Source of the DNA: Streptantibioticus silvisoli | GTDB lineage: Bacteria; Actinomycetota; Actinomycetes; Streptomycetales; Streptomycetaceae | DNA length: 64,000 bases | NCBI RefSeq assembly: GCF_027947535.2 | Contig: NZ_JAAGKO020000035.1 | Coordinates: 30,617 to 94,616, forward strand | Direction of reading: 5' to 3' | Shown here: positions 12,656 to 21,334 of the stretch, one piece after another | How positions within the stretch are numbered: position 1 is the stretch's first letter | How the letters are laid out: every line of letters begins with the position of its first letter | Notes under the pieces: model-generated | Seen by the model: the letters and a program-made list of their open reading frames with translations, nothing else | Database searches by the model: none | What the model was told of the DNA's origin: nothing | Translations under genes and position numbers: made by a program

Positions 12656-15166
12656 ATGACGCCCAGTCCCGAGACCGCCGTACCACCGGACGTCCATCCC
12701 GACCGGGCACCCGGCCCCGAGGGGGACCCGGCGGGCCGCGGCCGCCCGCAGTGGCAGGTGTGGCGCTCGCCGCAGGACCAGCCGCGGTGGGCGCGACCCG
12801 CGCTCCTGGTGATCGCCGCCTTCGCCGCGGCGCTGTTCTCCTGGAACATCGCCACCGCCGGCTACTCCATGTTCTACAGCGACAGCGTCAAGAGCATGTC
12901 GGTGAGCTGGAAGGCGTGGCTGTTCGGCGCGATGGACCCGGGTGCCACGATCACCCTGGACAAGATCTCCGGATCGTTCGCGATCCAGGCGCTGTTCGCG
13001 CGGGTGCTCGGCTTCCACCAGTGGTCGGTGGCGCTTCCGCAGTGCGTCGAGGGCGTGATCGCCGTACTGGTGATCTACCGCCTCGTGCGCCGCTGGTCCG
13101 GCGAGGCCGCGGGCCTGACGGCCGCCGCGCTGCTGGCCCTGACGCCGGTGTGCGCCTCGATGTTCGGGCACCCGATGGAGGACGGCGCGCTGGTCTGCTG
13201 CCTGGTGCTGGCCGCCGACCGCTTCCAGGCGGCGGTCGTGCAGGGCCGGCTGCGGTCACTGGTTTGGGCCGGGGTCTGGGTGGGCGTCGGCTTCCAGATG
13301 AAGATGATGCAGGCCTGGATGGTGCTGCCCGCCTTCGCGCTGGCCTACCTGCTGGTCGCCCCCGGACGCCTGCGCCGCCGCACCTGGCACGTGCTGGTGG
13401 CCGGCGCGGTGTGCTTCGCGGTGTCGGTGAGCTGGGTGCTCATGATGACCGTCGTCCCCGCCAAGGACCGCCCGTACGTCGACGGCTCCACCGACAACAG
13501 CGCGATCGCCATGGTCTTCGGCTACAACGGCCTGGACCGCTTCGGCGTCCACATCAAGGGTGCGATCAACGGCATGGGGCCGGGCGCCGCCGGCGGCGGG
13601 CACGGCGGGCGGTCCCCCTTCGGCGCCCCCGGTGCCGCGGGCTCGGGCACCGGTGCGCCGGGCGGCGCGGCCGGCGGTACGGGCCGCACGGGTGCCTTCG
13701 GCACGCCGGGCGGGGCGGGCGCGTTCGGCGGTTCGGGAGCGCCCGGCGGCTCCGGTGCGCCCGGCGGCTCCGGTGCCGCGCAGGGCGGCTTCACCGGCGG
13801 CGCGTGGGCACGGGGCGGCTTCACCGGGGGCGACGCCTCCGCGCGGGGCGGCTTCACCGGGATGCCGGGCGGCCGCGGCGGCGCGGGCGGCATGTTCGGG
13901 GGCGGCGACAAGTGGACCAAGCTGTTCGAGGGCAGGTTCGCCGCGCAGATCGGCTGGACGCTGCCGTTCGCGCTGATGGTGACGGCGCTGGGCCTGTGGT
14001 GGCGCCGCCGGGCCGGGCGCACGGACGTGCTGCGCGGCGGGTTCGTCACCTACGGCGCCTGGCTGGTCGTGGTCGGCGCGGTCTTCAGCGACATGGACTC
14101 GATCCCGCACACCGCGTACATGGCCACACTGGCCCCGGCGCTGGCCGCGCTGTGCGGCGCCGGCTCGGTGCTGCTGTGGCGCACCTACCGGGCCGGCCGG
14201 CGCGCCGCCTGGGCGCTTCCGGCCGTCGTCGCCGTGCAGGCCGGGTGGACCTGGCACCTGTGGAGCGCCTCGGCCTCCTTCGCGTCGTGGCTGCGCTGGC
14301 TGTCGCTGGTCCTGTCGGTGGCGGGCGTCGTCGCGCTGGTCGCCGGCCGGCTGACCGGCCGCACCCGCACCCGGTTGACCGCCGTCGCCCTGCTGGCCGC
14401 CCTGGCCACGGCCTTCACCGGCAGCGTCGCCTGGTCCGCCTCGGCGTTCGACCCGGCGGACGGCGGCAGCGCGTTCGACGCCGAGGCCGGGCCGAGCGCC
14501 GCCGGCGGGTTCGGCGGGTTCGGCGGCGCGGGCGGGTTCCCGGGCGCCGGGTCCGCGGCCGGCCGGCCGGGCGCGACGGGCGGGCGGGGCGCGGCCGGGG
14601 CGCCGGGCGCCTCGGGGATGCCGGGCGCTTCGGGGGCCCATGGCGTGCCCGCCTTCCCCGGGGCTTCGGCGGCCGGCGGCGGCAAGGGAGCGGGGGCCCG
14701 CGGCTTCAGCGGGATGACCGCGCCCACCTCGATGACGTCGGACGAGAAGAAGCTGTGGTCCTACGTCTCGGCGCGCCGGGACGGCGCCGAGTATCCGCTG
14801 ACCACCGTCGGCTGGCGGCAGGCCGAGCCGTACATCCTGTTCACCGGGCAGAAGGTGCTGCCGATCGGCGGCTTCTCCGGCGGCGTCGCCCAGCCGACGC
14901 TCGCCGCGTTCGAGCAACTGGTGCGCCAGGGCAAGGTGCGCTACGTCCTCACCCAGAGCGGGGGCGGCGGCATGGGCATGATGGGCGGCGGCAGCGGCGG
15001 CTCGTCCCAGGCGATCAGCTCCTGGGCGCAGCAGCACTGCACCGAGGTGCCGTCCACCGCGTACGGGGTCGCGCAGTCCTCCGGCGCCTCCGCGCAGGCC
15101 GGCGGGTTCGCCGCGATGATGGGCGGCGGCTCCGGCACCCTGCGTCGCTGCACCGCCTCCTCCTGA
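12656..15166 (+). CDS. GT39/ArnT-like membrane glycosyltransferase with Gly-rich inserts
   Basis: 836 residues from the ATG at 12656 (GAAGGA about six bases upstream). The N-terminal half carries the features of the bacterial PMT/ArnT-type lipid-linked sugar transferases: a first membrane helix near residue 40, a FYSDSVKSMSVSWKAWLFG loop, a LDKISGSFAIQALFARVLGF segment equivalent to the usual VDKPP loop, and repeated transmembrane helices. Two long Gly/Ala/Pro low-complexity stretches (about residues 310-425 and 620-690) interrupt outside loops. The C-terminus is a soluble domain (WSYVSARRDGAEYPLTTVGW ... YVLTQSGGGG). Such proteins move sugars from polyprenyl phosphate to an extracytoplasmic acceptor. 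The acceptor here is unknown. It stands alone, with no partner gene adjacent. Confidence 0.85.
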   Translation: MTPSPETAVPPDVHPDRAPGPEGDPAGRGRPQWQVWRSPQDQPRWARPALLVIAAFAAALFSWNIATAGYSMFYSDSVKSMSVSWKAWLFGAMDPGATITLDKISGSFAIQALFARVLGFHQWSVALPQCVEGVIAVLVIYRLVRRWSGEAAGLTAAALLALTPVCASMFGHPMEDGALVCCLVLAADRFQAAVVQGRLRSLVWAGVWVGVGFQMKMMQAWMVLPAFALAYLLVAPGRLRRRTWHVLVAGAVCFAVSVSWVLMMTVVPAKDRPYVDGSTDNSAIAMVFGYNGLDRFGVHIKGAINGMGPGAAGGGHGGRSPFGAPGAAGSGTGAPGGAAGGTGRTGAFGTPGGAGAFGGSGAPGGSGAPGGSGAAQGGFTGGAWARGGFTGGDASARGGFTGMPGGRGGAGGMFGGGDKWTKLFEGRFAAQIGWTLPFALMVTALGLWWRRRAGRTDVLRGGFVTYGAWLVVVGAVFSDMDSIPHTAYMATLAPALAALCGAGSVLLWRTYRAGRRAAWALPAVVAVQAGWTWHLWSASASFASWLRWLSLVLSVAGVVALVAGRLTGRTRTRLTAVALLAALATAFTGSVAWSASAFDPADGGSAFDAEAGPSAAGGFGGFGGAGGFPGAGSAAGRPGATGGRGAAGAPGASGMPGASGAHGVPAFPGASAAGGGKGAGARGFSGMTAPTSMTSDEKKLWSYVSARRDGAEYPLTTVGWRQAEPYILFTGQKVLPIGGFSGGVAQPTLAAFEQLVRQGKVRYVLTQSGGGGMGMMGGGSGGSSQAISSWAQQHCTEVPSTAYGVAQSSGASAQAGGFAAMMGGGSGTLRRCTASS

Positions 15167-15530
15167 CCCGCGGGGGCGGGCCGCGCACCGGCCCGCCCCC
15201 GACCGGCCGCGGCGCCCCCTTCGGCCCGGGACACCGCTCCCGGCGACGTCCGAGGTCAGGGGGTGCGCCGACCGCGCGGCCCAGCGGTGCCGCGGTCCGC
15301 GTCACGGCCCCCTCGGGCCGGGCGTGCAGAGGAACGGAACCGCGCGACCGTACGGCGAGCGTGCGGTCGTGCGGCTCTTGTCGGCGCGGCGGGTGGCGTG
15401 CCGGACGCCGGACTGGTGGACGGCGGCACACCCACCGGTCGGGCCGGGCCGGGAGAACCGCTCAACCCACGGCGAGCGTGCGGTCGCACGGAGGCACTGG
15501 GGCACAGGGGCACAGGGGCACCTCAACCCG
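15167..15530. repeat. Intergenic stretch with short repeats
   Basis: No gene is visible. GGCGAGCGTGCGGTCG occurs at about 15353 and again at about 15472 (direct repeat, spacing near 119 bases). Just before the SDR stop, three tandem GGGGCACA-type octamers lie at about 15499-15521. The repeats may be remnants of an older duplication. The region separates two convergent genes and could contain a terminator, but I do not see a clear one. Confidence 0.45.
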
Positions 15531-16256
15531 TCACCACGGCACGACCCCGTTGTCGTCGAACAGCTGGCCGGTGGGGCCGTCGTCGGGCAGCGTCGCCAGC
15601 CGGATGGCGATCGCCGCGCCCTGTGCGGGGGTCTGCGTCCCGCTGAACCCGTTGAGGTCGGTGGCCACGTAGCCGGGGCAGGCGTTGTTGATCAGGATGC
15701 CGGTGCCGCTCAGCTCCTTGGCGTACTGGACGGTGACGGCGTTGAGGTAGGTCTTGGTCGGCGCGTATCCCCCGCTGATCCCTCCGAGGTCGGCACCGGG
15801 CGCGGTCTGAAGGGCCAGGGAACCGACATGGCTGGACTGGTTGACGATCCGCGGGTGCGCGGAGGCGCGCAGCAGCGGCAGCATCGCGTTGGTGACCCGG
15901 ATGACGCCGATGACGTTGGTCTCCACCAGCCGCCGCACGGTCGCGAGGTCGAGGCCCGACGGCTCTTCCGGCCAGCCGCCGGCGACACCGGCGTTGTTGA
16001 CCAGCACGTCGAGCCGGCCCACCCGCTCCCCGATCAGCCGCACCGCGGCGGTCACGCTCTCGTCGTCGGTCACGTCCAGGGGCACGCCGAACGCGTCGGC
16101 ACCGGCCGCGCGCAGTTTCGCCACGGCGTCCGCCCCGCGCCGCCCGTCCCGGGCGCCGACACCGACGCTCCAGCCCAACGCGCCCAGCCCGGCCGCGATC
16201 TCGAAGCCGATTCCCTTGTTCGCGCCGGTGACCAGCGCGATCGTCTTGTCACTCAT
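15531..16256 (-). CDS. Short-chain dehydrogenase/reductase (classical SDR)
   Basis: 241 residues, a normal length for a classical NAD(P)-dependent SDR. The start MSDKTIALVTGANKGIG has the TGxxxGIG cofactor loop at residues 9-17. VNNAG follows the fourth strand, NQSSHVG carries the catalytic serine, and YAPTK supplies the YxxxK pair. The enzyme should interconvert a carbonyl and an alcohol; its substrate cannot be read from sequence. It is transcribed away from a LysR-type regulator gene 105 bases upstream, the classical arrangement for LysR control of a neighbour. Confidence 0.92.
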   Translation of the reverse strand: MSDKTIALVTGANKGIGFEIAAGLGALGWSVGVGARDGRRGADAVAKLRAAGADAFGVPLDVTDDESVTAAVRLIGERVGRLDVLVNNAGVAGGWPEEPSGLDLATVRRLVETNVIGVIRVTNAMLPLLRASAHPRIVNQSSHVGSLALQTAPGADLGGISGGYAPTKTYLNAVTVQYAKELSGTGILINNACPGYVATDLNGFSGTQTPAQGAAIAIRLATLPDDGPTGQLFDDNGVVPW

Positions 16257-16361
16257 GACGTCGAGCATGTCCGCACACCGGCCGGGGACCAACACCGTCC
16301 CGGTAACGCAGCGATACCCGGGCGGCATCGATCGGCCGGCCGCCGCGGATACCGTGGCGGC
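16257..16361. promoter_or_regulatory. Divergent promoter region between SDR and LysR genes
   Basis: These 105 bases must hold the promoters of both divergent genes. LysR-type regulators usually bind such a shared region and both repress themselves and activate the neighbour. I do not see a single convincing T-N11-A palindrome to call as the site. Confidence 0.45.
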
Positions 16362-17270
16362 ATGGAGATACGCGAGCTGCGGTACTTCGTCGCCATCGCC
16401 GAGGAACTGCACTTCGGCAGGGCCGCCCAGCGTCTGGAGATCGCCCAGCCGCCGCTGTCCCGCGCGATCACCCGGCTCGAACGGCGGCTCGGGGTCACGT
16501 TGCTGGAGCGCACCAGCCGCAAGGTCACGCTCACCGAGGCCGGGGCGGTGCTGCTGGGCGAGGGCCGCGCGATCCTCGGCGCGGTGGCCGCGGCCGAACG
16601 GCGTACCCAGCAGGCCGCGGCACGGCGCCCCCGCCTCGCCCTCGCCGTCAAATCCGGCACCGGCGGCGAACTGCTGGCGGAACTGCTCGACGCCTACCGC
16701 GCGGAGCCCGGCGCGGCCACCGTCGACCTGCTGCTCTGCGAGGCGCACCAGCAACAGGAACTGCTGCGGGACGGGCGGGCCGACGTGGCCCTGCTGCACC
16801 TGCCGTTCGATGCGACGACCGGGCTCGACACCGAGACCCTGTACACCGAGGGGCAGGTGGCGATCGTGCCGGCCTCCCACCCGCTCGCCGGCCGCTCCCA
16901 GGTCCGCATGGCCGAGGTCGCCGCGTTGCCGGAGCTGCCGATGGCCCGCTGGCCCGGCCCCGGCGGCGGCTACCCGGAGGGGCCGGGGGCAGAGGTACGC
17001 AACCTGACCCAGCTCTTCCAGCTCATCGCGCTCGGCCGGACCACCGCGATCATGCCCGAGTCCGCCGCCACCGACCTGCGCCGGGACCTCACCACCGTGC
17101 CGGTGCTGGACGCCCCGCCGGTGGCCACGGTGATCGCCTGGCCGTCGCAGAGCCGGCTTCGCATGGTCGCCGACCTGGTCCGCGTGGCGACACGTCTTCG
17201 ACCGGCTGCTCCCCCTCCGCCCGCAGCGGCGCGGGAAGTGCTTCCGGGCTGCGACGACGGGACGTACTGA
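16362..17270 (+). CDS. LysR-family transcriptional regulator
   Basis: 302 residues starting MEIRELRYFVAIAEELHFG. Residues 1-64 form the winged helix-turn-helix typical of the family (AAQRLEIAQPPLSRAITRLE is the recognition region). The remainder is the periplasmic-binding-protein-like effector domain. It is divergent from the SDR gene, which is its most likely target. The effector is unknown; a substrate or product of the SDR is the simplest guess. The C-terminal 25 residues are Pro/Ala-rich and may be disordered. Confidence 0.93.
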   Translation: MEIRELRYFVAIAEELHFGRAAQRLEIAQPPLSRAITRLERRLGVTLLERTSRKVTLTEAGAVLLGEGRAILGAVAAAERRTQQAAARRPRLALAVKSGTGGELLAELLDAYRAEPGAATVDLLLCEAHQQQELLRDGRADVALLHLPFDATTGLDTETLYTEGQVAIVPASHPLAGRSQVRMAEVAALPELPMARWPGPGGGYPEGPGAEVRNLTQLFQLIALGRTTAIMPESAATDLRRDLTTVPVLDAPPVATVIAWPSQSRLRMVADLVRVATRLRPAAPPPPAAAREVLPGCDDGTY

Positions 17271-17325
17271 CGGTCCGGCACGCGGCAGCGGGGAGGCACT
17301 TCCCGGGCGGGGCAGCCACGGGCCC

Positions 17326-17499
17326 GGCGAAGGACACCGACGAGCCGGGTCCCGGGGGTACGCGTCGCAGGCGGTGACCGGGGACCGGGCGAAGGACACG
17401 CGGGCCCCGCGGTACGCCTTACGGGCGGCGGCCGGGGACCCGGCGAAGGACACGCACGGACCGGGTCCACGGGTACGCCGAGCAGGTGGCGGCCGGGGG
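17326..17499. repeat. Imperfect tandem repeat, three copies of about 54-62 bp
   Basis: Units beginning GGCGAAGGACAC start at 17326, 17388 and 17442. Each continues with a GC-rich block, a GGTACGC core and a GGCGG...CCGGGG tail. The first period is 62 bases and the second 54. The array sits between the convergent ends of the LysR and rph genes and has no coding explanation. Confidence 0.6.
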
Positions 17500-17563
17500 A
17501 GGCCGACACCCGCTCGGCGTTGTTCGGCCGGGGGCTACCGCTGGGGCTTCCCGCTGCGGCCGG

Positions 17564-20161
17564 TCACGGCAGGATCTCGATGTATCCGTCGGTTCCGTGC
17601 ACGCGGATCCGCTGCCCGTCGCGGATCAGCCGGGTGGCCCGCTCCACGCCCACGACGGCCGGCAGGCCGTACTCCCGGGCGATCACCGCGCCATGCGTCA
17701 TCAGGCCGCCGACCTCCGTCACCAGACCCGCGATTCCGACGAACAGCGGCGACCAGCTGGGGTCCGTGAACGTCGTGACCAGGATGTCGCCCGCTTCGAG
17801 ATCGGCCTGGGCCATGTCGAGGACGACCCGGGCCCTTCCCTCGATGGTCCCGGCGGAGACCGGCAGGCCGACCAGGGCGCCGGCCGGCACGTCGTCGCGC
17901 CGGTAGGCCCCGGTGAGGGCCTCACCGTCCGAGGTGAGCACCCGCGGCGGGGTGAGCGCGTGGTACGACCGGAACGCGTCCTTGCGCTGTCGGACGAGCC
18001 GGTCGTCCACCCGGTTGGAGCGCACGACGTCGTGGAATTCCTGGAACGTGAGGTAGAAGACGTCCTCCCTCGCAGCGAGCACGCCGGCCCGCACGAGGCG
18101 CTCGGCCTCCTCCAGCAGGGCCTGCTTGTAGACGAAGTAGCGGCTGATGATGTTGTACTTCGGGTACTCCCGGTACCCGATGAAGGTACGGACCCGGTCG
18201 ATCATCCGCTTGGCCTCCTCGGCCTTGCGCTCCCCGTCCGGCAGGGCCCGCAGCCGGGCCAGCACGTCCTGTTCCTTCTTCTCCGCCTTGCGCCGCCCCT
18301 GCTCGAAGCGCTCCTCGGCGGCGCCCGGCCCGAAGTTCCTGACGTTGTCGAGGATCACGGGCACGAGCGTGGTGGGGCGCTCACGCCACCGCGGCCTCGT
18401 GATGTCGATCTCGCCGACGCAGCGCATGCCGTACCGGTCGAGGTAGGCCACGATGGCGTCCCGCGCCGCGCTCCCGCCCGCGAGCGTCGCCAGCTCGTCC
18501 AGGAAGCCCTCGTCCTCGACGCCCGCCAGGAACGCCACCACCTGCGGCCACGGGCGGATCACGTCGGCGACGTCGAGCAGCGCCAGTCCCATCTCGGACG
18601 TGACGTTGCCGGGGGCGGACAGTGTGAGCGTGTCGGCAACGTTCTTCTCGCCCAGCCACTCCCCCAGCTTGTCGTTGAGCCACCACGTGGCCTCCATCCC
18701 CGCCATGATCGCCTGAAGGCTCAGCGGATCGGTCAGGACCCGCTTGTGCTCCTCGAAGGCCTCCAGCAGGAAGTCGAACAGCGCCGGGCCGGTCTTCGCC
18801 CGGATGCCCCGCTCCAGGGCGGCGACGGACGCCCGGCTGCGCTCGATCAGCCCGGTGACGACGGCCGGATCGGTCTCGATCGGGGCGGGCGCACCGCCGG
18901 CCGGCGGCCCCCCGGGGCCCGCGTCCGGGAGCGACGGGACGAAGTCGTCGCGGTCCAGGACGGTCTCCAGCGCGTCCCTGACCAGCGGATCGCCCCTTCC
19001 CATGAGCTCCAGCAGGCCGGCGCGGCTGGCGGGTGAGGCCAGGCGCCGGGTGACGTCGACGAACAGCCGCCCGCCGGCCGTGTGCATCGGCGCCATGGCC
19101 GTCAGCTGCCACACGGAGAGCCCCAGGGGCCTCATCGGGTCGGTCATCATCTGGGCGTGGCCGACGGAGACGTAGACGTGCGGGTCCTGGTCGCCGGCCT
19201 CGGGGATGGGGAACAGCGTGGTGATCGGCCGGCTCTGAACGATGTGGAAACCCTCATCGACCAGGCACCACTCGATGTCCTGCGGGCGGCCGAAGTGCGC
19301 CTCGATCCGCCGCCCGAGCTGCACGAGCCGCACCACCTGCGCGTCCGTCAGCGCCGGCTGCTCCTGCCGCCGCGCGTCGACCGCCACGTCCTGCGTACCG
19401 CCGGCCGGCAGGGCGTGAACGGCACGCTGTTTGACGGCGATCGCCCTGGTGACGACTTCGCCGTGCCGCACCGTGAAGACGTCCGGGTTCACCAGTCCGG
19501 AGACCAGGGCCTCGCCGAGACCGAGGCCGGCGTCCACGGTGGCGGTCTTCCGGTGGCCCGTGACGGGGTCGGCCGTGAACAGGACGCCGGCCGCGTGCGG
19601 GAAGACCATCCGCTGCACGACGACGGCCATGTGGACCGTACGGTGGTCGATGCCGTTGCGCTGGCGGTAGGCCACCGCCCGCTCGGTGAACAGCGAGGCC
19701 CAGCACCGGCTGACGTGCCGGAGGACCTCCGCCGGCCCCATGACGTTCAGGTACGTGTCCTGCTGGCCGGCGAACGAGGCCGTCGGCAGGTCCTCCGCCG
19801 TGGCGCTGGACCGGACGGCGTAAGCGGCCTGCTCGCCGAACCGGGCGAGCGCGCCGGTGATCGCCGCCGCGAGATCGCCCGGGACGGCGACCTCTTCGAC
19901 GGTCCGGCGAATCCGCTCGCTGAGCGTGCGGATCGCCTCCCGGTCGTCCGGGTCCAGGCGCGACAACTGATCGATCCGGTCGCCGATCGACGGCTCCTGC
20001 GCCATGATCCGCCGGAAGGCGTTCGTCGTCACGCAGAAGCCGTCCGGCACGCGGACGCCGTCGATCCGCGACAGCCCGCCCAGGTGGGCGCCCTTGCCGC
20101 CGACGACCGCGACCTGCGTCTCGTCCACCTCGTGAAGATCCCGCACGTACTGCTCGGTCAT
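17564..20161 (-). CDS. rph: Rifampin phosphotransferase
   Basis: 865 residues, the usual length for this family of antibiotic-inactivating enzymes. These use ATP to phosphorylate the ansa-chain hydroxyl of rifamycins, releasing AMP and phosphate. The N-terminal ATP-binding domain is PEP-synthase-like (VGGKGAHLGGLSRIDG, YAVRSSATAEDLPTASFAGQ, and DIEWCLVDEGFHIVQSRPIT near 310). A central rifampin-binding region follows, then the C-terminal swivelling phosphohistidine domain (GLVTEVGGLMTHGAVIAREY, with the catalytic His in MTHG). It overlaps by ATGA with a remnant of a glycosyltransferase gene, upstream of which is a rifamycin-associated element. Expression is therefore probably rifamycin-inducible. 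No rifamycin biosynthetic genes are in the window, so this is a resistance gene. Confidence 0.95.
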   Translation of the reverse strand: MTEQYVRDLHEVDETQVAVVGGKGAHLGGLSRIDGVRVPDGFCVTTNAFRRIMAQEPSIGDRIDQLSRLDPDDREAIRTLSERIRRTVEEVAVPGDLAAAITGALARFGEQAAYAVRSSATAEDLPTASFAGQQDTYLNVMGPAEVLRHVSRCWASLFTERAVAYRQRNGIDHRTVHMAVVVQRMVFPHAAGVLFTADPVTGHRKTATVDAGLGLGEALVSGLVNPDVFTVRHGEVVTRAIAVKQRAVHALPAGGTQDVAVDARRQEQPALTDAQVVRLVQLGRRIEAHFGRPQDIEWCLVDEGFHIVQSRPITTLFPIPEAGDQDPHVYVSVGHAQMMTDPMRPLGLSVWQLTAMAPMHTAGGRLFVDVTRRLASPASRAGLLELMGRGDPLVRDALETVLDRDDFVPSLPDAGPGGPPAGGAPAPIETDPAVVTGLIERSRASVAALERGIRAKTGPALFDFLLEAFEEHKRVLTDPLSLQAIMAGMEATWWLNDKLGEWLGEKNVADTLTLSAPGNVTSEMGLALLDVADVIRPWPQVVAFLAGVEDEGFLDELATLAGGSAARDAIVAYLDRYGMRCVGEIDITRPRWRERPTTLVPVILDNVRNFGPGAAEERFEQGRRKAEKKEQDVLARLRALPDGERKAEEAKRMIDRVRTFIGYREYPKYNIISRYFVYKQALLEEAERLVRAGVLAAREDVFYLTFQEFHDVVRSNRVDDRLVRQRKDAFRSYHALTPPRVLTSDGEALTGAYRRDDVPAGALVGLPVSAGTIEGRARVVLDMAQADLEAGDILVTTFTDPSWSPLFVGIAGLVTEVGGLMTHGAVIAREYGLPAVVGVERATRLIRDGQRIRVHGTDGYIEILP

Positions 20162-20430
20162 CGCGACACCCCCGGGGCAGCCGTGTCCCGTCGCACCGCA
20201 CCGGCCGATCGCTGCACCGGCGCCGCCGGCTGCGTCGAACCTCCTGTCAGACCCGCCCTGGTCTCCGGCCGCCCTCCCGTCGACCGGTCGGCCGACCGCT
20301 CCAGCCTCCCGGACCGCGCACACCCCCGCACCGCCCCGAACGTCCGCATCCCCATCCGCACCTGCGCTTCCGATCCCCTCGCTGGTTCGACGTCACCGCG
20401 TCCCCCGTACGTCGACAACAACACCCGCAC
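20158..20430 (-). pseudogene. 5' remnant of a GT1 glycosyltransferase gene (perhaps rifamycin glycosyltransferase)
   Basis: A GTG start at 20430, with GAGGG six bases upstream, begins MRVLLSTYGGRGDVEP. This is a near-perfect match to the start of actinobacterial GT-B (GT1) antibiotic glycosyltransferases. Homology then ends in this frame. Another frame continues DADVRGGAGVCAVREAGAVG-type text, which resembles the following helix of the same fold, so a frameshift plus a large deletion is likely. The remaining 90-codon frame still ends with an ATGA overlap onto rph. Rifamycin glycosyltransferases are one of the gene types known to sit behind a rifamycin-associated element, which is why I favour that origin. 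The identification rests on 16 residues plus context. Confidence 0.55.
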
Positions 20431-20486
20431 GTCGTGCCCTCATTTCCGCAGGTTGTAGCCTCGGCCGCCGATTCTGCGCCACCACC

Positions 20487-20506
20487 GGGGCCTTGCCGCA
20501 AGCCCC
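20487..20506 (-). promoter_or_regulatory. Rifamycin-associated element (RAE)
   Basis: On the minus strand the sequence is GGGGCTTGCGGCAAGGCCC plus one more C, an imperfect inverted repeat. It matches, as I recall it, the 19-base element found upstream of rifamycin-inactivation genes (rph, rgt, rox, helR) in actinomycetes. It lies 57 bases before the GTG of the glycosyltransferase remnant and about 325 bases before rph, oriented to control both. Confidence 0.8.
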
Positions 20507-20523
20507 CCTACGCGCTATAACTT

Positions 20524-20572
20524 AGGAGTGGCGAGGAGAGAGATCTCCTCGCCGTTGTGTTTTGCCACTCCT
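20524..20572. terminator. Nested inverted repeat, terminator-like
   Basis: GGCGAGGAGA (20530-20539) pairs perfectly with TCTCCTCGCC (20544-20553) around a four-base loop and is followed by GTTGTGTTTT, an intrinsic-terminator shape for plus-strand transcription. An outer pair, AGGAGTGGC (20524-20532) and GCCACTCCT (20564-20572), can form an alternative stem sharing bases with the inner one. It lies between an IS remnant and the RAE. The outer arms might instead be an old IS end. Confidence 0.5.
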
Positions 20573-20645
20573 CTTTGGCCGTTCCCCCCTTCGGCGTCTT
20601 GTCTTTTCACGCTGTGACTTCTGCCGCCCGCCGGAACGGCGAGCT

Positions 20646-21116
20646 TCACGCGAAGCGGGACGCGGCGCTGGCCCGGGCGAATGTCCTGTCGGCCCTACGG
20701 ATGCAACGGCCGCGGGCCCAGGCGTTCCCCGGCCCACGGATGTACCAGCCGCAGGTAGTGCCGGGCCCGGAGCCGTGGGGCACGCCACGTCGCATGATGG
20801 CGGGTTCGATCCCGCGTTGCCGCGGCAGGCGACGACGGTACGTGTCGAGGCGTAACCGCGGTCGGCCAACAGCTGACATGGCCGGTGGCGAGGACGGCCG
20901 GCCCTGCCCCGGACGTGCGGTGCCGCGTCGAGCAACGGCAGCGGCTACGTGACGTCGTCCCGGTTGCCGGCGGTGAGCACGGTGGCGGGCGGGGCGGTCA
21001 ACCCCCGGGGCAGCCGGTACCGCACCCCGTCCACCAGCCGGCGCCAGCACGTCACCCGCGACCCGCGCCCACAGGTCGTCCGATACCAGCCAAGTCGGCT
21101 CCTTCTCCTCCCCCAT
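20646..21116 (-). pseudogene. Decayed IS5-family transposase
   Basis: Pieces of one IS5-type transposase are found in order but in different frames: a start reading GEEKEPTWLVSDDLWARV, then TVLTAGNRDDVT (the family's 'LTGGNRNDVT' motif), then LLADRGY, then QRGIEPAIMRRGVPHGSG, the block before the catalytic glutamate in relatives. The expected catalytic text is destroyed and at least two frameshifts and a large internal deletion (most of the first half) are needed. It is a non-functional remnant just upstream of the rph locus. Confidence 0.7.
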
Positions 21117-21334
21117 GACCCGACCAACGAGCCAACCGGGCCCCGGACATGGGCAAACAGGCGCCTTGTCGGTCGCTCCGCCGACGCCCACGACGTCTCA
21201 ATCCGGATAGCGCCGGGATCCGACCTTCGGCCGCCTTCAACTCGGCTTGCTGTCAATGGAGTTGATGGAAACCAGTCGCACTCAAGAAGCGGGTCGGCGT
21301 AGGTTTCCGCCCGGACCGACGAGAAGGGGAAACC

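Noticed and set aside
15499..15521. Tandem octamers as a CRISPR-like array
   Set aside because: Units are eight bases with no spacers. A simple slippage repeat explains them.
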